From contig CM062807.1 in assembly GCA_031772625.1 (NCBI GenBank), forward strand, positions 1,149,521,007-1,149,585,006: a DNA stretch of 64,000 bases. Direction: 5' to 3'. Shown here piece after piece: positions 20,811-30,338 of the stretch. Under the pieces are notes generated by a model. That model was not told where the DNA came from, ran no database searches, and worked only from the letters and a program-made list of their open reading frames with translations. Each line of letters starts with the position of its first letter. The first letter of the stretch is position 1. The stretch comes from Pinus tabuliformis (taxonomy: Eukaryota > Streptophyta > Pinopsida > Pinales > Pinaceae). The translations under genes and the position numbers were made by a program.

Positions 20811-23672
20811 CTAGAGGCATCCTAGCAGCATTGGTGGGCTTAGTTTGAGGCCAATCCAGCTGGCCTGGAGGTTTTGCATGGATTTCTTATAGAGGGATAC
20901 CCATACTAGAGCTTCCCTCATCCGAGTTGGGGTATGATACTCTCGGATTTTCAGACTGTGGGCCAATGTATTCCATCTGCGGATGCATGCTTGGACAGCG
21001 TTGTATCCTAACAGTCTCTCCATGTCCTCAAAATGAGCTATGGCTTGGGCCTGTTGATCCATATATCTCAATGAAGCTTGAGGGTTAGTGGACAAATGTT
21101 GGTGTGCCGAGATTAGTGCAACTGGATCCCCTGGTTCTGGTCTGATGAGAAATGGCTCATTCAGCTCTCGGTTCATGACCGCTTTGGCTTCTGCTGCTCT
21201 TTTGTCCTCATGGTTCAGCCATGAGGCAAATGCCATTAATTGCATATCTCCCAAGGCCGTATTGGGATCCCATGAAACTACATTAGGCAGGGCGAAATTA
21301 TGGAGGTAGAACTCCGCTAATTTGGCCTTATCCTCTGATGAGCTGGTGCTGCATACTTCAGTGAATTGTTGCGGGTCTTGGAGCTGAGAGATACCTCTTT
21401 GCGCCAAGGTATTGATTTGAAAATGCAGCCATTGGTCTTTCAAGTACAGGCCATAGGATTTGGCCGGCTGCCTGCATTGTATAGCATCCATGGCCCAACT
21501 GGCCATGCAGGCCAATTGTGCCTCTTTCTGCTGTAGCTGGTGTCTGAGAGCTTGCACCTCAATTTGTGCTTGCTGCTCTGCTTCTTGTAGATGTGTGGTT
21601 GGCTCTCCAAGACCGGTGTTCAGTTCCTTTTTGCCTTGTTGTTCTACTGTGGTATCCTTGGAGGATGTAGATGTCCCTGTCCTCAGCTCCTGTAGCTGCA
21701 ATCTCAGCTTTTGGTTTTCTTCCTGTAGGAACACTCGTTGGCAATTTGCCACATGTTTAGCCATGGACAATTCACTTCTGGCCTCCTTGAGCTGCTCCTG
21801 CAAGGGACCTATGTCTGCCACACCCTTTGACTTGGCTATTTTCATCCACGTGTGTGTACGGACTCTTTCTTCCTCCAATGCAAAAAACAGTGGCACAGTA
21901 AATTTCTGAGGTATAATTTTGCCAGCCTCTAAAAAGTTGTAATATGAACTCAAACTTGGCTGAGGGCTGGGTTCTGGTATATGCTCTTTCTCCACTTCTT
22001 TTGGTGGTTCTACTTCGCCCTCCCTCGGTGGTGATGAGGGTGCTTCTCCTTCCATTCTCTTTGTTTCCTTAAGTCGGGCTAAAGTTTCCTGTAGAGCATC
22101 CTCAGCATCCTGTAGCCGAGCTTTTGTAGTCAATTGGCCTAACCTGTCTTTCCAAGTAGTTTTCTTCGGGCTCCCCCTCTCATAGGTGACTGATATCCTC
22201 GAGGCGGACCTCTCCTTGGGCGAAGTAGGGGCATCTTCGATAATGATTAGGCTGCTGGACGGAGGTTGTGGCTTGCCCGTCTTTATTCTCACACTTCTTC
22301 TAGCTTTAAAATATAGAGGGGTCTCCCTCTTTCTCTTCTCCTTTGGCTTAGGAGGTGTGCTAAGGGCGGCCAGCACAGCTGCTGCCTCCCTTGCAAGAAT
22401 GTCAGCTTTCTTCTCCTTGGGTTTCGCTTTTTTAGGGCTTCCTGTAGAAGACCCTGTTTTAGTTAATTTCGGGCTTCCTGTAGAAGACCCTTTTTCAGTT
22501 GATTTCGGGCTTCCTGTAGAAGCCAGTTTCGGTTTTCCTGTAGAAACAGGTGTCACCGCTTTGGTTTGGTTTGCTGCATGAGTTTTACTTTTTGACTTGG
22601 TTGCGGTTGCTGTCGAGGCACTTTTGCTGATGTGGACCTTCTCAGCCTTGTCCACTCTGCTTTTCAATCTTCTCTCTCTGGCTGTCAACATGGGTGTGTC
22701 ATCCTTCTCTTTGGCACCCGTTTTCTCTTGTTTCCTCTTTTGCTCCTTCTTCTGCTCCGTGGTCATGGTCTTCTGGCCTTTGTCTTTCTTCCCTACGGGC
22801 ACGGACTCCTTCTCCTCACTGCTAGATGAACCGAGCTCTTTGGTCAGCATCCTTATATCACCATCTTTGGTCAAATTTCTGAAGGCTTCCCATGAGAGAG
22901 GAACCTTGTATGTGTGTAGCGCATCCTCCACGAGGAGTTTGATGAGTCCATGGTGGGCTACCTGGTCTGGTGTGCCTTCTTTCAGCTTGGTGGCACACTC
23001 AATCAGAGACTGTAGTAGGAAGTAGGGGATACTGAGTTTGTTTTCTACAGGTAGGTCCATCTGGTGCCTTAATTCCGTGAGTAACCGAAAATGGTACCCA
23101 TATACAATGCTAAAACGGCCTTCGCAGGTGATGTACTTCATAATCTGCAGGCTAACTTCACTCCACGGTGGTAGTAAGCTGGTTCTACGAACCCCATTTT
23201 TATCTTCTGAGAATTCCTCCTCTGGTGGAAAGAATTCTTTCTTAGCCTGTTGGCCCAATTTTCTTTCTTCTTTATCCCATGGTAATCCCATTGGGAGTTC
23301 AGTAACTCGGCTGATAAATTGTGGGGTGAGTCTGAGACTCAAACCCCTGAAGTTGACGGTGGCCAATGTTTTGGATTTCGGCCTCAGAGCTTGCAAAAAC
23401 TCCTCTGCCACCTCGTCGTCATAGCCCTGCAATTTATCGCAGAATGACATCCATTGTGCTTGCGTGAACAGCTCCACCACCTCAGGATTTTCCCTTAGCT
23501 TTGTGGAGTCGGTTGGTTCCCTTCGGATGAACCCACCTGGCATGGTGAAAAACTGCCGCGTTAACTGGAGGTGGCGGGTGCAGAAGAAAATTGGCTTACT
23601 ATGACAGAGCGTAGAATTACGCCTCTGCCACGCATACAATTCACAAAACTTATCTCCCGACGACCTTAACAC
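20811..23672 (-). CDS. Third ORF of Athila-like element, long charged coiled-coil protein
   Basis: An uninterrupted frame of up to 953 residues; the more likely start is the Met at 23543 (MPGGFIRREPT), giving about 910 residues. Residues roughly 60-280 form a folded-looking region (VNFRGLSLRLTPQFISRVTE, then PWSEVSLQIMKYITCEGRFS) that resembles the 'putative plant transposon protein' domain seen in plant retroelements. Residues about 290-480 are Lys/Ser/Pro-rich and basic, with a repeated STGSPK motif. Then come coiled-coil segments (LQEQLKEARSELSMAKH; QQKEAQLACMA) and a helical C-terminal domain. It occupies the env-like position, but I see no signal peptide or transmembrane helix. Function is unknown; nucleic-acid binding is plausible from the basic linker. 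Confidence 0.75.
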   Translation of the reverse strand: MLRSSGDKFCELYAWQRRNSTLCHSKPIFFCTRHLQLTRQFFTMPGGFIRREPTDSTKLRENPEVVELFTQAQWMSFCDKLQGYDDEVAEEFLQALRPKSKTLATVNFRGLSLRLTPQFISRVTELPMGLPWDKEERKLGQQAKKEFFPPEEEFSEDKNGVRRTSLLPPWSEVSLQIMKYITCEGRFSIVYGYHFRLLTELRHQMDLPVENKLSIPYFLLQSLIECATKLKEGTPDQVAHHGLIKLLVEDALHTYKVPLSWEAFRNLTKDGDIRMLTKELGSSSSEEKESVPVGKKDKGQKTMTTEQKKEQKRKQEKTGAKEKDDTPMLTARERRLKSRVDKAEKVHISKSASTATATKSKSKTHAANQTKAVTPVSTGKPKLASTGSPKSTEKGSSTGSPKLTKTGSSTGSPKKAKPKEKKADILAREAAAVLAALSTPPKPKEKRKRETPLYFKARRSVRIKTGKPQPPSSSLIIIEDAPTSPKERSASRISVTYERGSPKKTTWKDRLGQLTTKARLQDAEDALQETLARLKETKRMEGEAPSSPPREGEVEPPKEVEKEHIPEPSPQPSLSSYYNFLEAGKIIPQKFTVPLFFALEEERVRTHTWMKIAKSKGVADIGPLQEQLKEARSELSMAKHVANCQRVFLQEENQKLRLQLQELRTGTSTSSKDTTVEQQGKKELNTGLGEPTTHLQEAEQQAQIEVQALRHQLQQKEAQLACMASWAMDAIQCRQPAKSYGLYLKDQWLHFQINTLAQRGISQLQDPQQFTEVCSTSSSEDKAKLAEFYLHNFALPNVVSWDPNTALGDMQLMAFASWLNHEDKRAAEAKAVMNRELNEPFLIRPEPGDPVALISAHQHLSTNPQASLRYMDQQAQAIAHFEDMERLLGYNAVQACIRRWNTLAHSLKIREYHTPTRMREALVWVSLYKKSMQNLQASWIGLKLSPPMLLGCL

Positions 23673-25248
23673 GGCTTAACTATAACTCACATCCTGTAGG
23701 ACGACAATTCATGCAACAGCAGACAATATTTGCAAAATTTTCTTACGACCAGACTGTAGACGTTGATTCTGCCACCCCCAAAACCAATTGCATGGAAGGT
23801 TCAGGCTTACCTTGTTAATCCGCCACCTTTTGACGTGAGGAACCCAATTTCCTATAGAAACAGCTTTCCTGTAGAAGCAGCGTGCGAATTTCGGAGGATA
23901 CTGCAGTGGGTCTGCGCTCTCTGTGCTGCTTAACAAGCGTTCGAACGACCAAAGACTTGGAGTGTCGAGCTGCAGAGAGATCCGGATGATCACTTGACTT
24001 CCAAACGGTGAATGATAAATGCATGGGGTGGAAATCTAGCCGATTAGATTTGAATTCAGCGGAATCCGTGGCGCGGGGGTGAGCTGTCCCTGCCGGACCT
24101 TTGGACGACGTCACTCCATCATTCATCTGCGAGTTCCCTTACTGCCGCATCATTCCCCGCAGATCCGCCGCCGTCACTTCTGTTAAAACTCGTTTTTCCC
24201 GACTGGATGGCTCTCACGTGTGCACTGCCCGTTCCTTTTTGCTGCAACCACCGTTCAAACATCCGACTAGACCACTGACTGGTCGACGTGGCCAGTCGAA
24301 TGGCCATACGACCGCTCAACCCATTCACTTTACACTTCGCAAACATTCCAAAGTAAAATTCATGCAATTCGACGGAAGAAAGGGCGAGGCACTTACCTGT
24401 GCGGCCGCGACACGATTCTTCAGGCTTTTGGACGATGATGAGTCGATTTGTTTGCTGCTGCGTGATTGCACAGGTTCGGAGGTTCCTCTTTACAGGCCGC
24501 TGACGATGAATTTGATGCTTCAGCTGCATGCACCCGCGTGATCTTTGCATGTTGCAGGCGGTGGAAAGGTGTGCACTCTAGTTGGCTTAACTGCTACGGG
24601 ACTCCTGCAGGATGTCCTGTAGCAGTTTTTCCTCCTCGGGTGCATGCTGCATGGTGAAGATGGTGGCCCCACGATCATGCTCACAGGGCTCTTAGATAGC
24701 TGGGATGGGTATGGCACAGCATCTCAGCGTTTTCTCATTAAAAAAAATTGCTTTCTCTTGAATCTCAATGATCTGCCTTGATTGTGCAGGTACCTTCATT
24801 GCATGTCGACAGGGGTGGTAGAAGGAGGTGACAGCAGTGTGTAAGGGTGAAAATGGTAGCTTGCATGCGTCCATACCGAACCTTGGTCGTTAGATCTCCT
24901 CATATAATGAATTCTGGGCCGTCCCGAACTTCTACAGGAAGTTTCCTGTAGAAATACAGAACTTCCTGTAGAAAGTTTGCACCTTCCTGTAGAAAGTCTG
25001 CACCTTCCTGTAGAAAGTCTGCATCTTCCTGTAGAAGACTTAAGCTGTGATGAAATCGTGCCCATACCTTGGAGAAGATGAGTATTCTTGGAGGAGGTGC
25101 TGGTGAGGTCTCCTGGCAGCATGATAAGGATCCTTGACTTTGAGTTGAGAGACCTCCTCTCCTTCATAGAACACCTGCAACCTGCATGCATTTCCACATT
25201 ATAAACTTGTTGTCCCTGTCTTTTTTTGCTTATTGTTTTCTTTTATCT
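23673..25248. other. Spacer between integrase and third ORF of Athila-like element
   Basis: I see no gene. The stretch carries repeated CCTGTAGAA words, including 23853-23876, 24615-24624 and the array at 24930-25036, which are shared with the coding repeat of the neighbouring ORF. Poly-T tracts appear towards its right end. Confidence 0.5.
24930..25036. repeat. 21-bp tandem repeat and 11-bp inverted repeat of the TTCCTGTAGAA motif
   Basis: TTCTACAGGAA at 24930-24940 and TTCCTGTAGAA at 24943-24953 form a perfect 11-bp inverted pair with a 2-nt spacer. CTTCCTGTAGAAA then recurs at 24962, 24983, 25004 and (CTTCCTGTAGAAG) 25025 with a 21-bp period. The same word encodes the STGSPK repeats of the ORF at 22440-22550. 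Confidence 0.85.
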
Positions 25249-25468
25249 CTCTTTTTTTTTTTTTTTTTTTTGAAAGATAGCAGGGGCGCCTCAATGAGGT
25301 TTTCACCCTTGCCATCTGCCTTAAGCGCCTCAGAGAGGTTTTCACTCAAGGATCTTTTTTCAAATCCTTTTTTTTTTTTTTTTTGAAAGACAACAGGGGC
25401 GCCTCAATGAGGTTTTCACCCCTACCACCTGCCTTGGTAGCCTCAGAAAGGTTTTCCCCCAAGGATCT

Positions 25469-25499
<31 letters not shown>

Positions 25500-25502
25500 T
25501 TA
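25249..25502. other. Four nested hairpins between poly-T tracts, plus (TTTA)n microsatellite, at the 3' end of pol
   Basis: Four stem-loops share an inner CCTC-loop-GAGG stem and a following TTTTC. Outer stems are AGGG/CCCT (25282-25309), CCTTAAG/CTCAAGG (25319-25351, one mismatch), AGGGG/CCCCT (25395-25423) and CCTTGG/CCAAGG (25432-25464). Units 1+2 and 3+4 form two copies of a roughly 117-bp block, each led by a poly-T tract (25249-25271; 25369-25384). A (TTTA)n run at 25468-25502 reaches the integrase stop codon. Confidence 0.75.
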
Positions 25503-26477
25503 GGGTATGCCCAAAGGAGAGGCAGAACCCTTCTCTATGACCAACACTGATTTCTCCATAGTTTTGATGAACTCTTGTCTTGAGAGAGGTTTCCTATAGA
25601 TCTTCAGTCGATGCCCATTGACAAGCATGGGGATGGACTCCTCATCAATGGTCCGAATAAGAACAGATCCATTGTCATGACATTTTTCCACTACATATGG
25701 TCCCAGCCATCTGGTTCTCAGCTTTCCCTTGAAATCTTTGTGTCTGGAGTCATACAACAATGCCCAATCTCCTGGCTGGAATTGCTTGTCATTGAGGTGT
25801 TGGTCATGCCACACCTTTCTCTGAAGTTGAACCACTTCTGAGAGAAGGAGGGCCTGCATTCGGTGCTCGTCCAGTCCATTCAGCTGCAATAACATTTCTT
25901 GTTGTGCATGGCTGAGATCTAGGTCCAGCTGAGCTACCATCCTCAAAGTGTTGTATTCAAATTCAATGGACAGCAAAGCTTTCTTCCCATAGACCAGCTC
26001 ATAAGGTGTGAAGCCGGTGGTGGTCTTCCAGGTGGTGTTGTAAGCCCATGTGGCCTCAACCAAGTGATCTGCCCAATCTTTCCTACTGCTGCTCACCACC
26101 TTAGTCAAAATCCCTTCCAATGCTCTGTTGGTGACTTCCACTTGCCCATTTGCCTGTGGATGATAGGGGGTGGAAGTCCTATGCTTGATTTTGTGATGAA
26201 TTAGTAGGTCTTCAATTAAGTTGGATGTGAACTGGCTCCCTTGATCAGTGACCAGCTCTCTTGGGTAGCCAAATTTGTAGAAGATGTTATCTCTTAAGAA
26301 CTCAGCCACCTTTTCTTCTGTTGCTGCTTTGATCGCTTTAGTCTCTGCCCACTTTGTTAGGTAGTCGGTGCACACAATGATGTAAGACCTTTGCCTCGAA
26401 GGAGGGTTGATTGGACCCACAAAGTCCATACCCCACTTCTCAAATGGCTCAAGAGTCACTTGAGGTTGGAGAGGCAT
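25500..26477 (-). CDS. Integrase of Athila-like element
   Basis: The frame covers the catalytic core and C-terminal part of a Ty3/Gypsy integrase. WGMDFVGPI and DYLTKWAE mark the first Asp region, VTDQGSQFTS the second, and PYHPQANGQVEVTNRALEG the Glu-containing helix, giving the DDE spacing. A GPYVVEKCHDNGSVLIRTID stretch near the C-terminus is the GPY/F module. The HHCC zinc-binding part lies just upstream (HDGPCGGH near 26620, CRQ/CDRC-like residues near 26500). It would insert cDNA into the genome. It ends in the (TTTA)n run. Confidence 0.88.
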   Translation of the reverse strand: MPLQPQVTLEPFEKWGMDFVGPINPPSRQRSYIIVCTDYLTKWAETKAIKAATEEKVAEFLRDNIFYKFGYPRELVTDQGSQFTSNLIEDLLIHHKIKHRTSTPYHPQANGQVEVTNRALEGILTKVVSSSRKDWADHLVEATWAYNTTWKTTTGFTPYELVYGKKALLSIEFEYNTLRMVAQLDLDLSHAQQEMLLQLNGLDEHRMQALLLSEVVQLQRKVWHDQHLNDKQFQPGDWALLYDSRHKDFKGKLRTRWLGPYVVEKCHDNGSVLIRTIDEESIPMLVNGHRLKIYRKPLSRQEFIKTMEKSVLVIEKGSASPLGIP

Positions 26478-26570
26478 CTCATCCCTTTGAGTCGGTTTTC
26501 TTTGGCATCGGTCACATTGGCTGATATATCTTCTGACATCTTGATGAAGAGTGGGCCAATAGTAGCCTGC

Positions 26571-27926
26571 CTACAGGATTTTGAAGGCAGTCCTCTTTGC
26601 TGCAAAATGTCCTCCACAAGGCCCATCATGACAGGTGAGGAGGATATCAAAGACTTCCTCCTCCCTTACACAACGCCTTAAGATCTGATCAGGGCCAAGC
26701 TTGAACAGGTTGCCCCCGATCCAAGTGAATGAGGCACTTTTTCTGATGATTCTGCTCTTCTCTCTTGAAGATAGGTGCAGAGGGAACTGTGCTGAAACAA
26801 GGTAGTTTGCTATATTAGCAAACCATAGAGAGAGTACTGAGATAGCAAACAGATGTTCATCGGGCATCTTGTCATCCACTGTTCCATCCTCATCTGCAGA
26901 TAGATCCAATCTAGATAAAAAGTCAGCAACAACATTTTCTTTACCTGGTTTGTCAACAATGGTCAAATCAAACTGCTGCAACAAAAGTAACCATCTAATA
27001 ATACGATCATTCACATCTAGTTTATTCATTAAATATCTAATTGCAGCATGATCGGTATGTACAAATGTTTGATAGCCAGTGATATAGTGTCGGAACTTGT
27101 TCAGTGCATGGACCACAACCAAGAATTCTTTCTCGGTTACAGTGTAATTCAGTTCTGCTTTGGATAAGTTTTTGCTGGCAAAGTAAATGGCATACGGAAG
27201 TTTTTGTTCCACTTGTCCTAAGGCTGCCCCTATGGCTTTGTTTGAGGCATCAGTGTGGATGTGGAAAGGTAGGGCCCAGTTGGGACCTCTCAAGATTGGG
27301 GCAAACACGAACTTGTCCTTTAATTCATTCAAAGTCCTCTGACAATCGTCAGTCCATTTAAACTCCACATCTTTTGCCAACAAACCAAACAATGGTGAGG
27401 CTAGCTTGCTGAAGTCTTTAACGAATCTCCTGTAATACCCCACTAATCCTAAGAAAATCCAAACATCCCTTACCTTTTGGGGAGGTGGAACCCTCTTGAT
27501 GAGAGCAATTTTGTTAGGATCCACTTGTAGCCCTTGGCAAGAAATGGTATGGCCTAGCACGGTCCCTTCAGTCATCAAGAATTCACATTTTTCAGGACTA
27601 AGGGACAGGTTCATCTCAATGCATTTGGTTAGGACTTTTCCCAGATTGGACAATGCTTCCTGGAAGTTGGACCCATAAGGAGTGAAGTCATCCATATAGA
27701 TTTCCACCGCATCATGGACCAGCTCAGAAAAGATGCTCAAGACAACTCTCTGGAAGGTAGCAGGAGCATTGCATAGCCCGAAGGGAAGAACTCGGTAGGC
27801 AAAGGTACCCCAAGGACAAGTGAAGGTGGTCTTATCTTGGTCTTCCGGGCTGATTTGGATTTGGTTGTACCCGCTAAACCCATCTAGGAAAGAGAAGAAC
27901 TTCTTTCCTACCAGTCCATCCAACAC
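26571..27926 (-). CDS. Reverse transcriptase and RNase H of Athila-like element
   Basis: The palm has FLDGFSGYNQIQISPEDQDK, FAYRVLPFGLCNAPATFQR and the IYMDDFTPYG active-site box. The thumb has CEFLMTEGTVLGHTIS and GLVGYYRRFVKDFSKLASPL. The RNase H follows, with HTDASNKAIGAALGQ, a YTVTEKEFL segment and HTDHAAIRYL, ending at ENVVADFLSRL. This is the normal order and length for a Ty3/Gypsy RT-RNase H. ADFLSRL and the MDDF box favour the Athila lineage. Confidence 0.9.
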   Translation of the reverse strand: MLDGLVGKKFFSFLDGFSGYNQIQISPEDQDKTTFTCPWGTFAYRVLPFGLCNAPATFQRVVLSIFSELVHDAVEIYMDDFTPYGSNFQEALSNLGKVLTKCIEMNLSLSPEKCEFLMTEGTVLGHTISCQGLQVDPNKIALIKRVPPPQKVRDVWIFLGLVGYYRRFVKDFSKLASPLFGLLAKDVEFKWTDDCQRTLNELKDKFVFAPILRGPNWALPFHIHTDASNKAIGAALGQVEQKLPYAIYFASKNLSKAELNYTVTEKEFLVVVHALNKFRHYITGYQTFVHTDHAAIRYLMNKLDVNDRIIRWLLLLQQFDLTIVDKPGKENVVADFLSRLDLSADEDGTVDDKMPDEHLFAISVLSLWFANIANYLVSAQFPLHLSSREKSRIIRKSASFTWIGGNLFKLGPDQILRRCVREEEVFDILLTCHDGPCGGHFAAKRTAFKIL

Positions 27927-27980
27927 TTGATCTATGAAAGGTAGAGGGAAATGGTCTTTCTTGGTAGCTTTGTTCAGTTC

Positions 27981-30329
27981 TCAGTAGTCCACACAGATTC
28001 TCCACTTCCCATTTTTCTTGGGAACCAACACCAGAGGGGACACCCATTCACTATCTGAGATGGGGTAAATGAATCCGGCATCCAACAGTTTTTGCAATTC
28101 TTCCTTGACAATGTCCTTAAGGGCTGGATTCATTCTCCTCTGGGGTTGCCTAACCGGTTTACAATCCTCCTTGATGTAAATGTGATGGGTACAGACCGAA
28201 GGATGGACTCCTTTCATCTCCTTATAGCTCCAAGCAAAAGCATCTAGATGACTGGCCAACAGACTACACAGCTCCTTTTCCTGGGAAGGAGATAGGGAGG
28301 AGTTGATCTTTAACGTTCTCTCAGGGCCGAACTCCACACTCTTGACTCTGGGAGTGACAAGGTTGGTTGCACAAAGGTCCACTAAGGTGCTAGCTTGGGC
28401 ATCCTCCACCAATTCCTCTAAGGTCAGTGCGCTAGGAGGTGGATTCTGGATCAAGGTCTCAATCAAATCATCCTCGGTTTGAGGGGCTCCCCTAGTGGTG
28501 TCTAGGGTGCACAAAGGTGTTGAGTACACCTCATCTTCTTCTCCTTCTTCTAACCAAAGTGGTAATTCATGCTCTAATGATGGTTGGGCAGGAGGGTATA
28601 GGACTAGCTGCTTGGACATAGGACCATTTTTGATGGTCATGTTTCCTGCACGGCAACTTATGTAAGCATCTGCAGTGGCTAACCAAGGCCTTCCAAAAAT
28701 AAGAGGATATCCAGTAAGCTTTGCCTTTGGTTGCAGAACCAAGAAATCTGCAGGGTATTCCCAAGAGTCAACAGAGACCAAGACATCCTCCACAATCCCT
28801 TCGGGAGTCACGGTGGAGCGATCTGCTAGTTGTAGGACTGTCGAGGTCTTCCTCAGGGAACCCTGAAGATTGAGTTTGAGCATGGTATCCCTGGTCATCA
28901 CATTAATGGCAGCCCCCAGATCAATCAAGGTGTGCGGTATGATGGTGCCATTGATGTGGACATCTACTACAGGACTCCCAGGATCTAGATACTTTGGGCA
29001 GATGACTTGTCCTAACATAAGGTCAGACAGTTGTCCTAAGACATTGATGGTTGAAGCATCTCTCTTTCGCCTGCCTGGGTGTTTGAAACACTTCTCTTTA
29101 ACCAGTTTGTTGTATATTGGCACATCCTTGATGGCTTGGAGAAGTGGTATTTTCACACACAACTGCTTGAGCTCTCCCAGAAGCTCATCCTCCTCTGGGT
29201 TGGGTTGTGTGGTGGCTGTTAGTCTCTCAGGAAAGGGTGGAATAGCCTTTGGTTCACTTTCCTGTTTGTCTTTCTCGTCCTCTGGGGGAGGAGGTTGGTG
29301 ATCCGGAAGAGTCTTCCCAGATCGCAGATTGATCTCCTGGATCTCCACAGCATAGGTAGGGCATGATGTTTCCCCAATGTATACCTGCTGGGCCTGTCTG
29401 TTGTTGGGGTTCGGGTTCGGTTGAGCAGGCATTTGAGGTTGCCTTGGAGGAGCTGGAGGTAATGGTTGAGGTTGAACTGGTGGTGGAGGCAAAATGGCGG
29501 GAGGAGTGTTGTACTGGGGCCTCCACCCCGACTGAGGTGCATTCCACTGAGGCTGTGGCTGGGCATGTGAGTGATATGAATGAGTAGTGGGTTGAGTATG
29601 GTACTGAGGTGGGTAAGACCATGGAGGAGGCACAGACCAGGAAGGATGAGTAGGGGGACCCCAGGAAGGCATAGGAGTAGATTGGTTGGGGCTGTAATAA
29701 GCTTGGGGTGCCCCTTGCATCCCCTGCTGGTAAGGTCTAGGTCCTTGTGGCCTCCTTTGGTTGAGGAAATAGAGAGGTTCGGTGGGGGCTTCTGTCCCTT
29801 GATACATGGCTTTGAGCCCAGGTAAGGTTGGACATTGATTTGTGGGATGGTCCTCCTCACAAACGAAACATACTTCAACCGAATGCAATGGGCACTCGTT
29901 CTTAAGGTGTCTCCTTGTACACCTAGGGCAAAAGATAGCCAAGGCCCTCTCAGCTTCTTCCTTCTTCTGCTGGATCCTGAATGTATCCAGTTGCATGGCA
30001 ATGGTCTGTCTCACCTCACTTTTGAGATCCTCTAATTGATTTGCAAACTCATGTTTGGAGAAAGGAATACCAGCTGAGAGGAGGTTTCCTCTACCTCGTT
30101 TCCGGGCTGCCCTAGAGTGGTTTCTGAACACAGTTTTGATGTCCTCATAAGGCAGCTGGTAAATATCTCCTCCAGCTAACATGTGAAGGGTATCTAAGAG
30201 GTCTTCAGGGACTCCTCGGAGCAGGACCAACTTGAGGGATTCAGGGTCAAGTGTGCACCTGGCCCGTTTATAGCTAAGTTGGAACCTTTCCTCATAATCC
30301 TCTAAGGACTCATCATTTCCCATGGTCAT
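27981..30329 (-). CDS. Gag C-terminus, protease and start of RT, Athila-like element
   Basis: The frame of 782 residues begins in the capsid C-terminal region (NDESLEDYEERFQLSYKRA). It then carries two zinc-knuckle-like motifs (CPRCTRRHLKNECPLH and CFVCEEDHPTNQCP). A proline/glutamine-rich linker follows, then a retropepsin region with HTLIDLGAAINVMTRD and GYPLIFGRPWLATADAYI. The frame ends in the RT fingers (WVSPLVLVPKKNGKWRICVD). Gag-pol is thus read largely as one polyprotein. The proline-rich linker (about residues 190-320) is unusually long. Confidence 0.88.
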   Translation of the reverse strand: MTMGNDESLEDYEERFQLSYKRARCTLDPESLKLVLLRGVPEDLLDTLHMLAGGDIYQLPYEDIKTVFRNHSRAARKRGRGNLLSAGIPFSKHEFANQLEDLKSEVRQTIAMQLDTFRIQQKKEEAERALAIFCPRCTRRHLKNECPLHSVEVCFVCEEDHPTNQCPTLPGLKAMYQGTEAPTEPLYFLNQRRPQGPRPYQQGMQGAPQAYYSPNQSTPMPSWGPPTHPSWSVPPPWSYPPQYHTQPTTHSYHSHAQPQPQWNAPQSGWRPQYNTPPAILPPPPVQPQPLPPAPPRQPQMPAQPNPNPNNRQAQQVYIGETSCPTYAVEIQEINLRSGKTLPDHQPPPPEDEKDKQESEPKAIPPFPERLTATTQPNPEEDELLGELKQLCVKIPLLQAIKDVPIYNKLVKEKCFKHPGRRKRDASTINVLGQLSDLMLGQVICPKYLDPGSPVVDVHINGTIIPHTLIDLGAAINVMTRDTMLKLNLQGSLRKTSTVLQLADRSTVTPEGIVEDVLVSVDSWEYPADFLVLQPKAKLTGYPLIFGRPWLATADAYISCRAGNMTIKNGPMSKQLVLYPPAQPSLEHELPLWLEEGEEDEVYSTPLCTLDTTRGAPQTEDDLIETLIQNPPPSALTLEELVEDAQASTLVDLCATNLVTPRVKSVEFGPERTLKINSSLSPSQEKELCSLLASHLDAFAWSYKEMKGVHPSVCTHHIYIKEDCKPVRQPQRRMNPALKDIVKEELQKLLDAGFIYPISDSEWVSPLVLVPKKNGKWRICVDY

Positions 30330-30338
30330 CCGAAAGAT

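Noticed and set aside
20821-20840. TGGTGGGCT resembles the start of the Athila-like LTR (31227) and could have been its 3' LTR.
   Set aside because: The match stops after nine bases and lies inside the third ORF; it is coincidence.
22186-23025. Long plus-strand frames opposite the Athila-like third ORF.
   Set aside because: They are mirror frames of a biased coding sequence and have hydrophobic low-complexity translations without a domain.
20811-23672. Calling the third ORF an envelope gene because of its position.
   Set aside because: No signal peptide, transmembrane helix or cleavage site is seen; composition fits a nuclear or cytoplasmic coiled-coil protein.
25249-25271. Poly-T tract as a terminator or SINE tail.
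   Set aside because: It heads a duplicated hairpin block inside an Athila-like element and has no associated pol III unit or target duplication.
28870-30035. Plus-strand and alternate minus-strand frames over the Athila-like gag-pol.
   Set aside because: They overlap the well-supported gag-protease frame and have no domain of their own.
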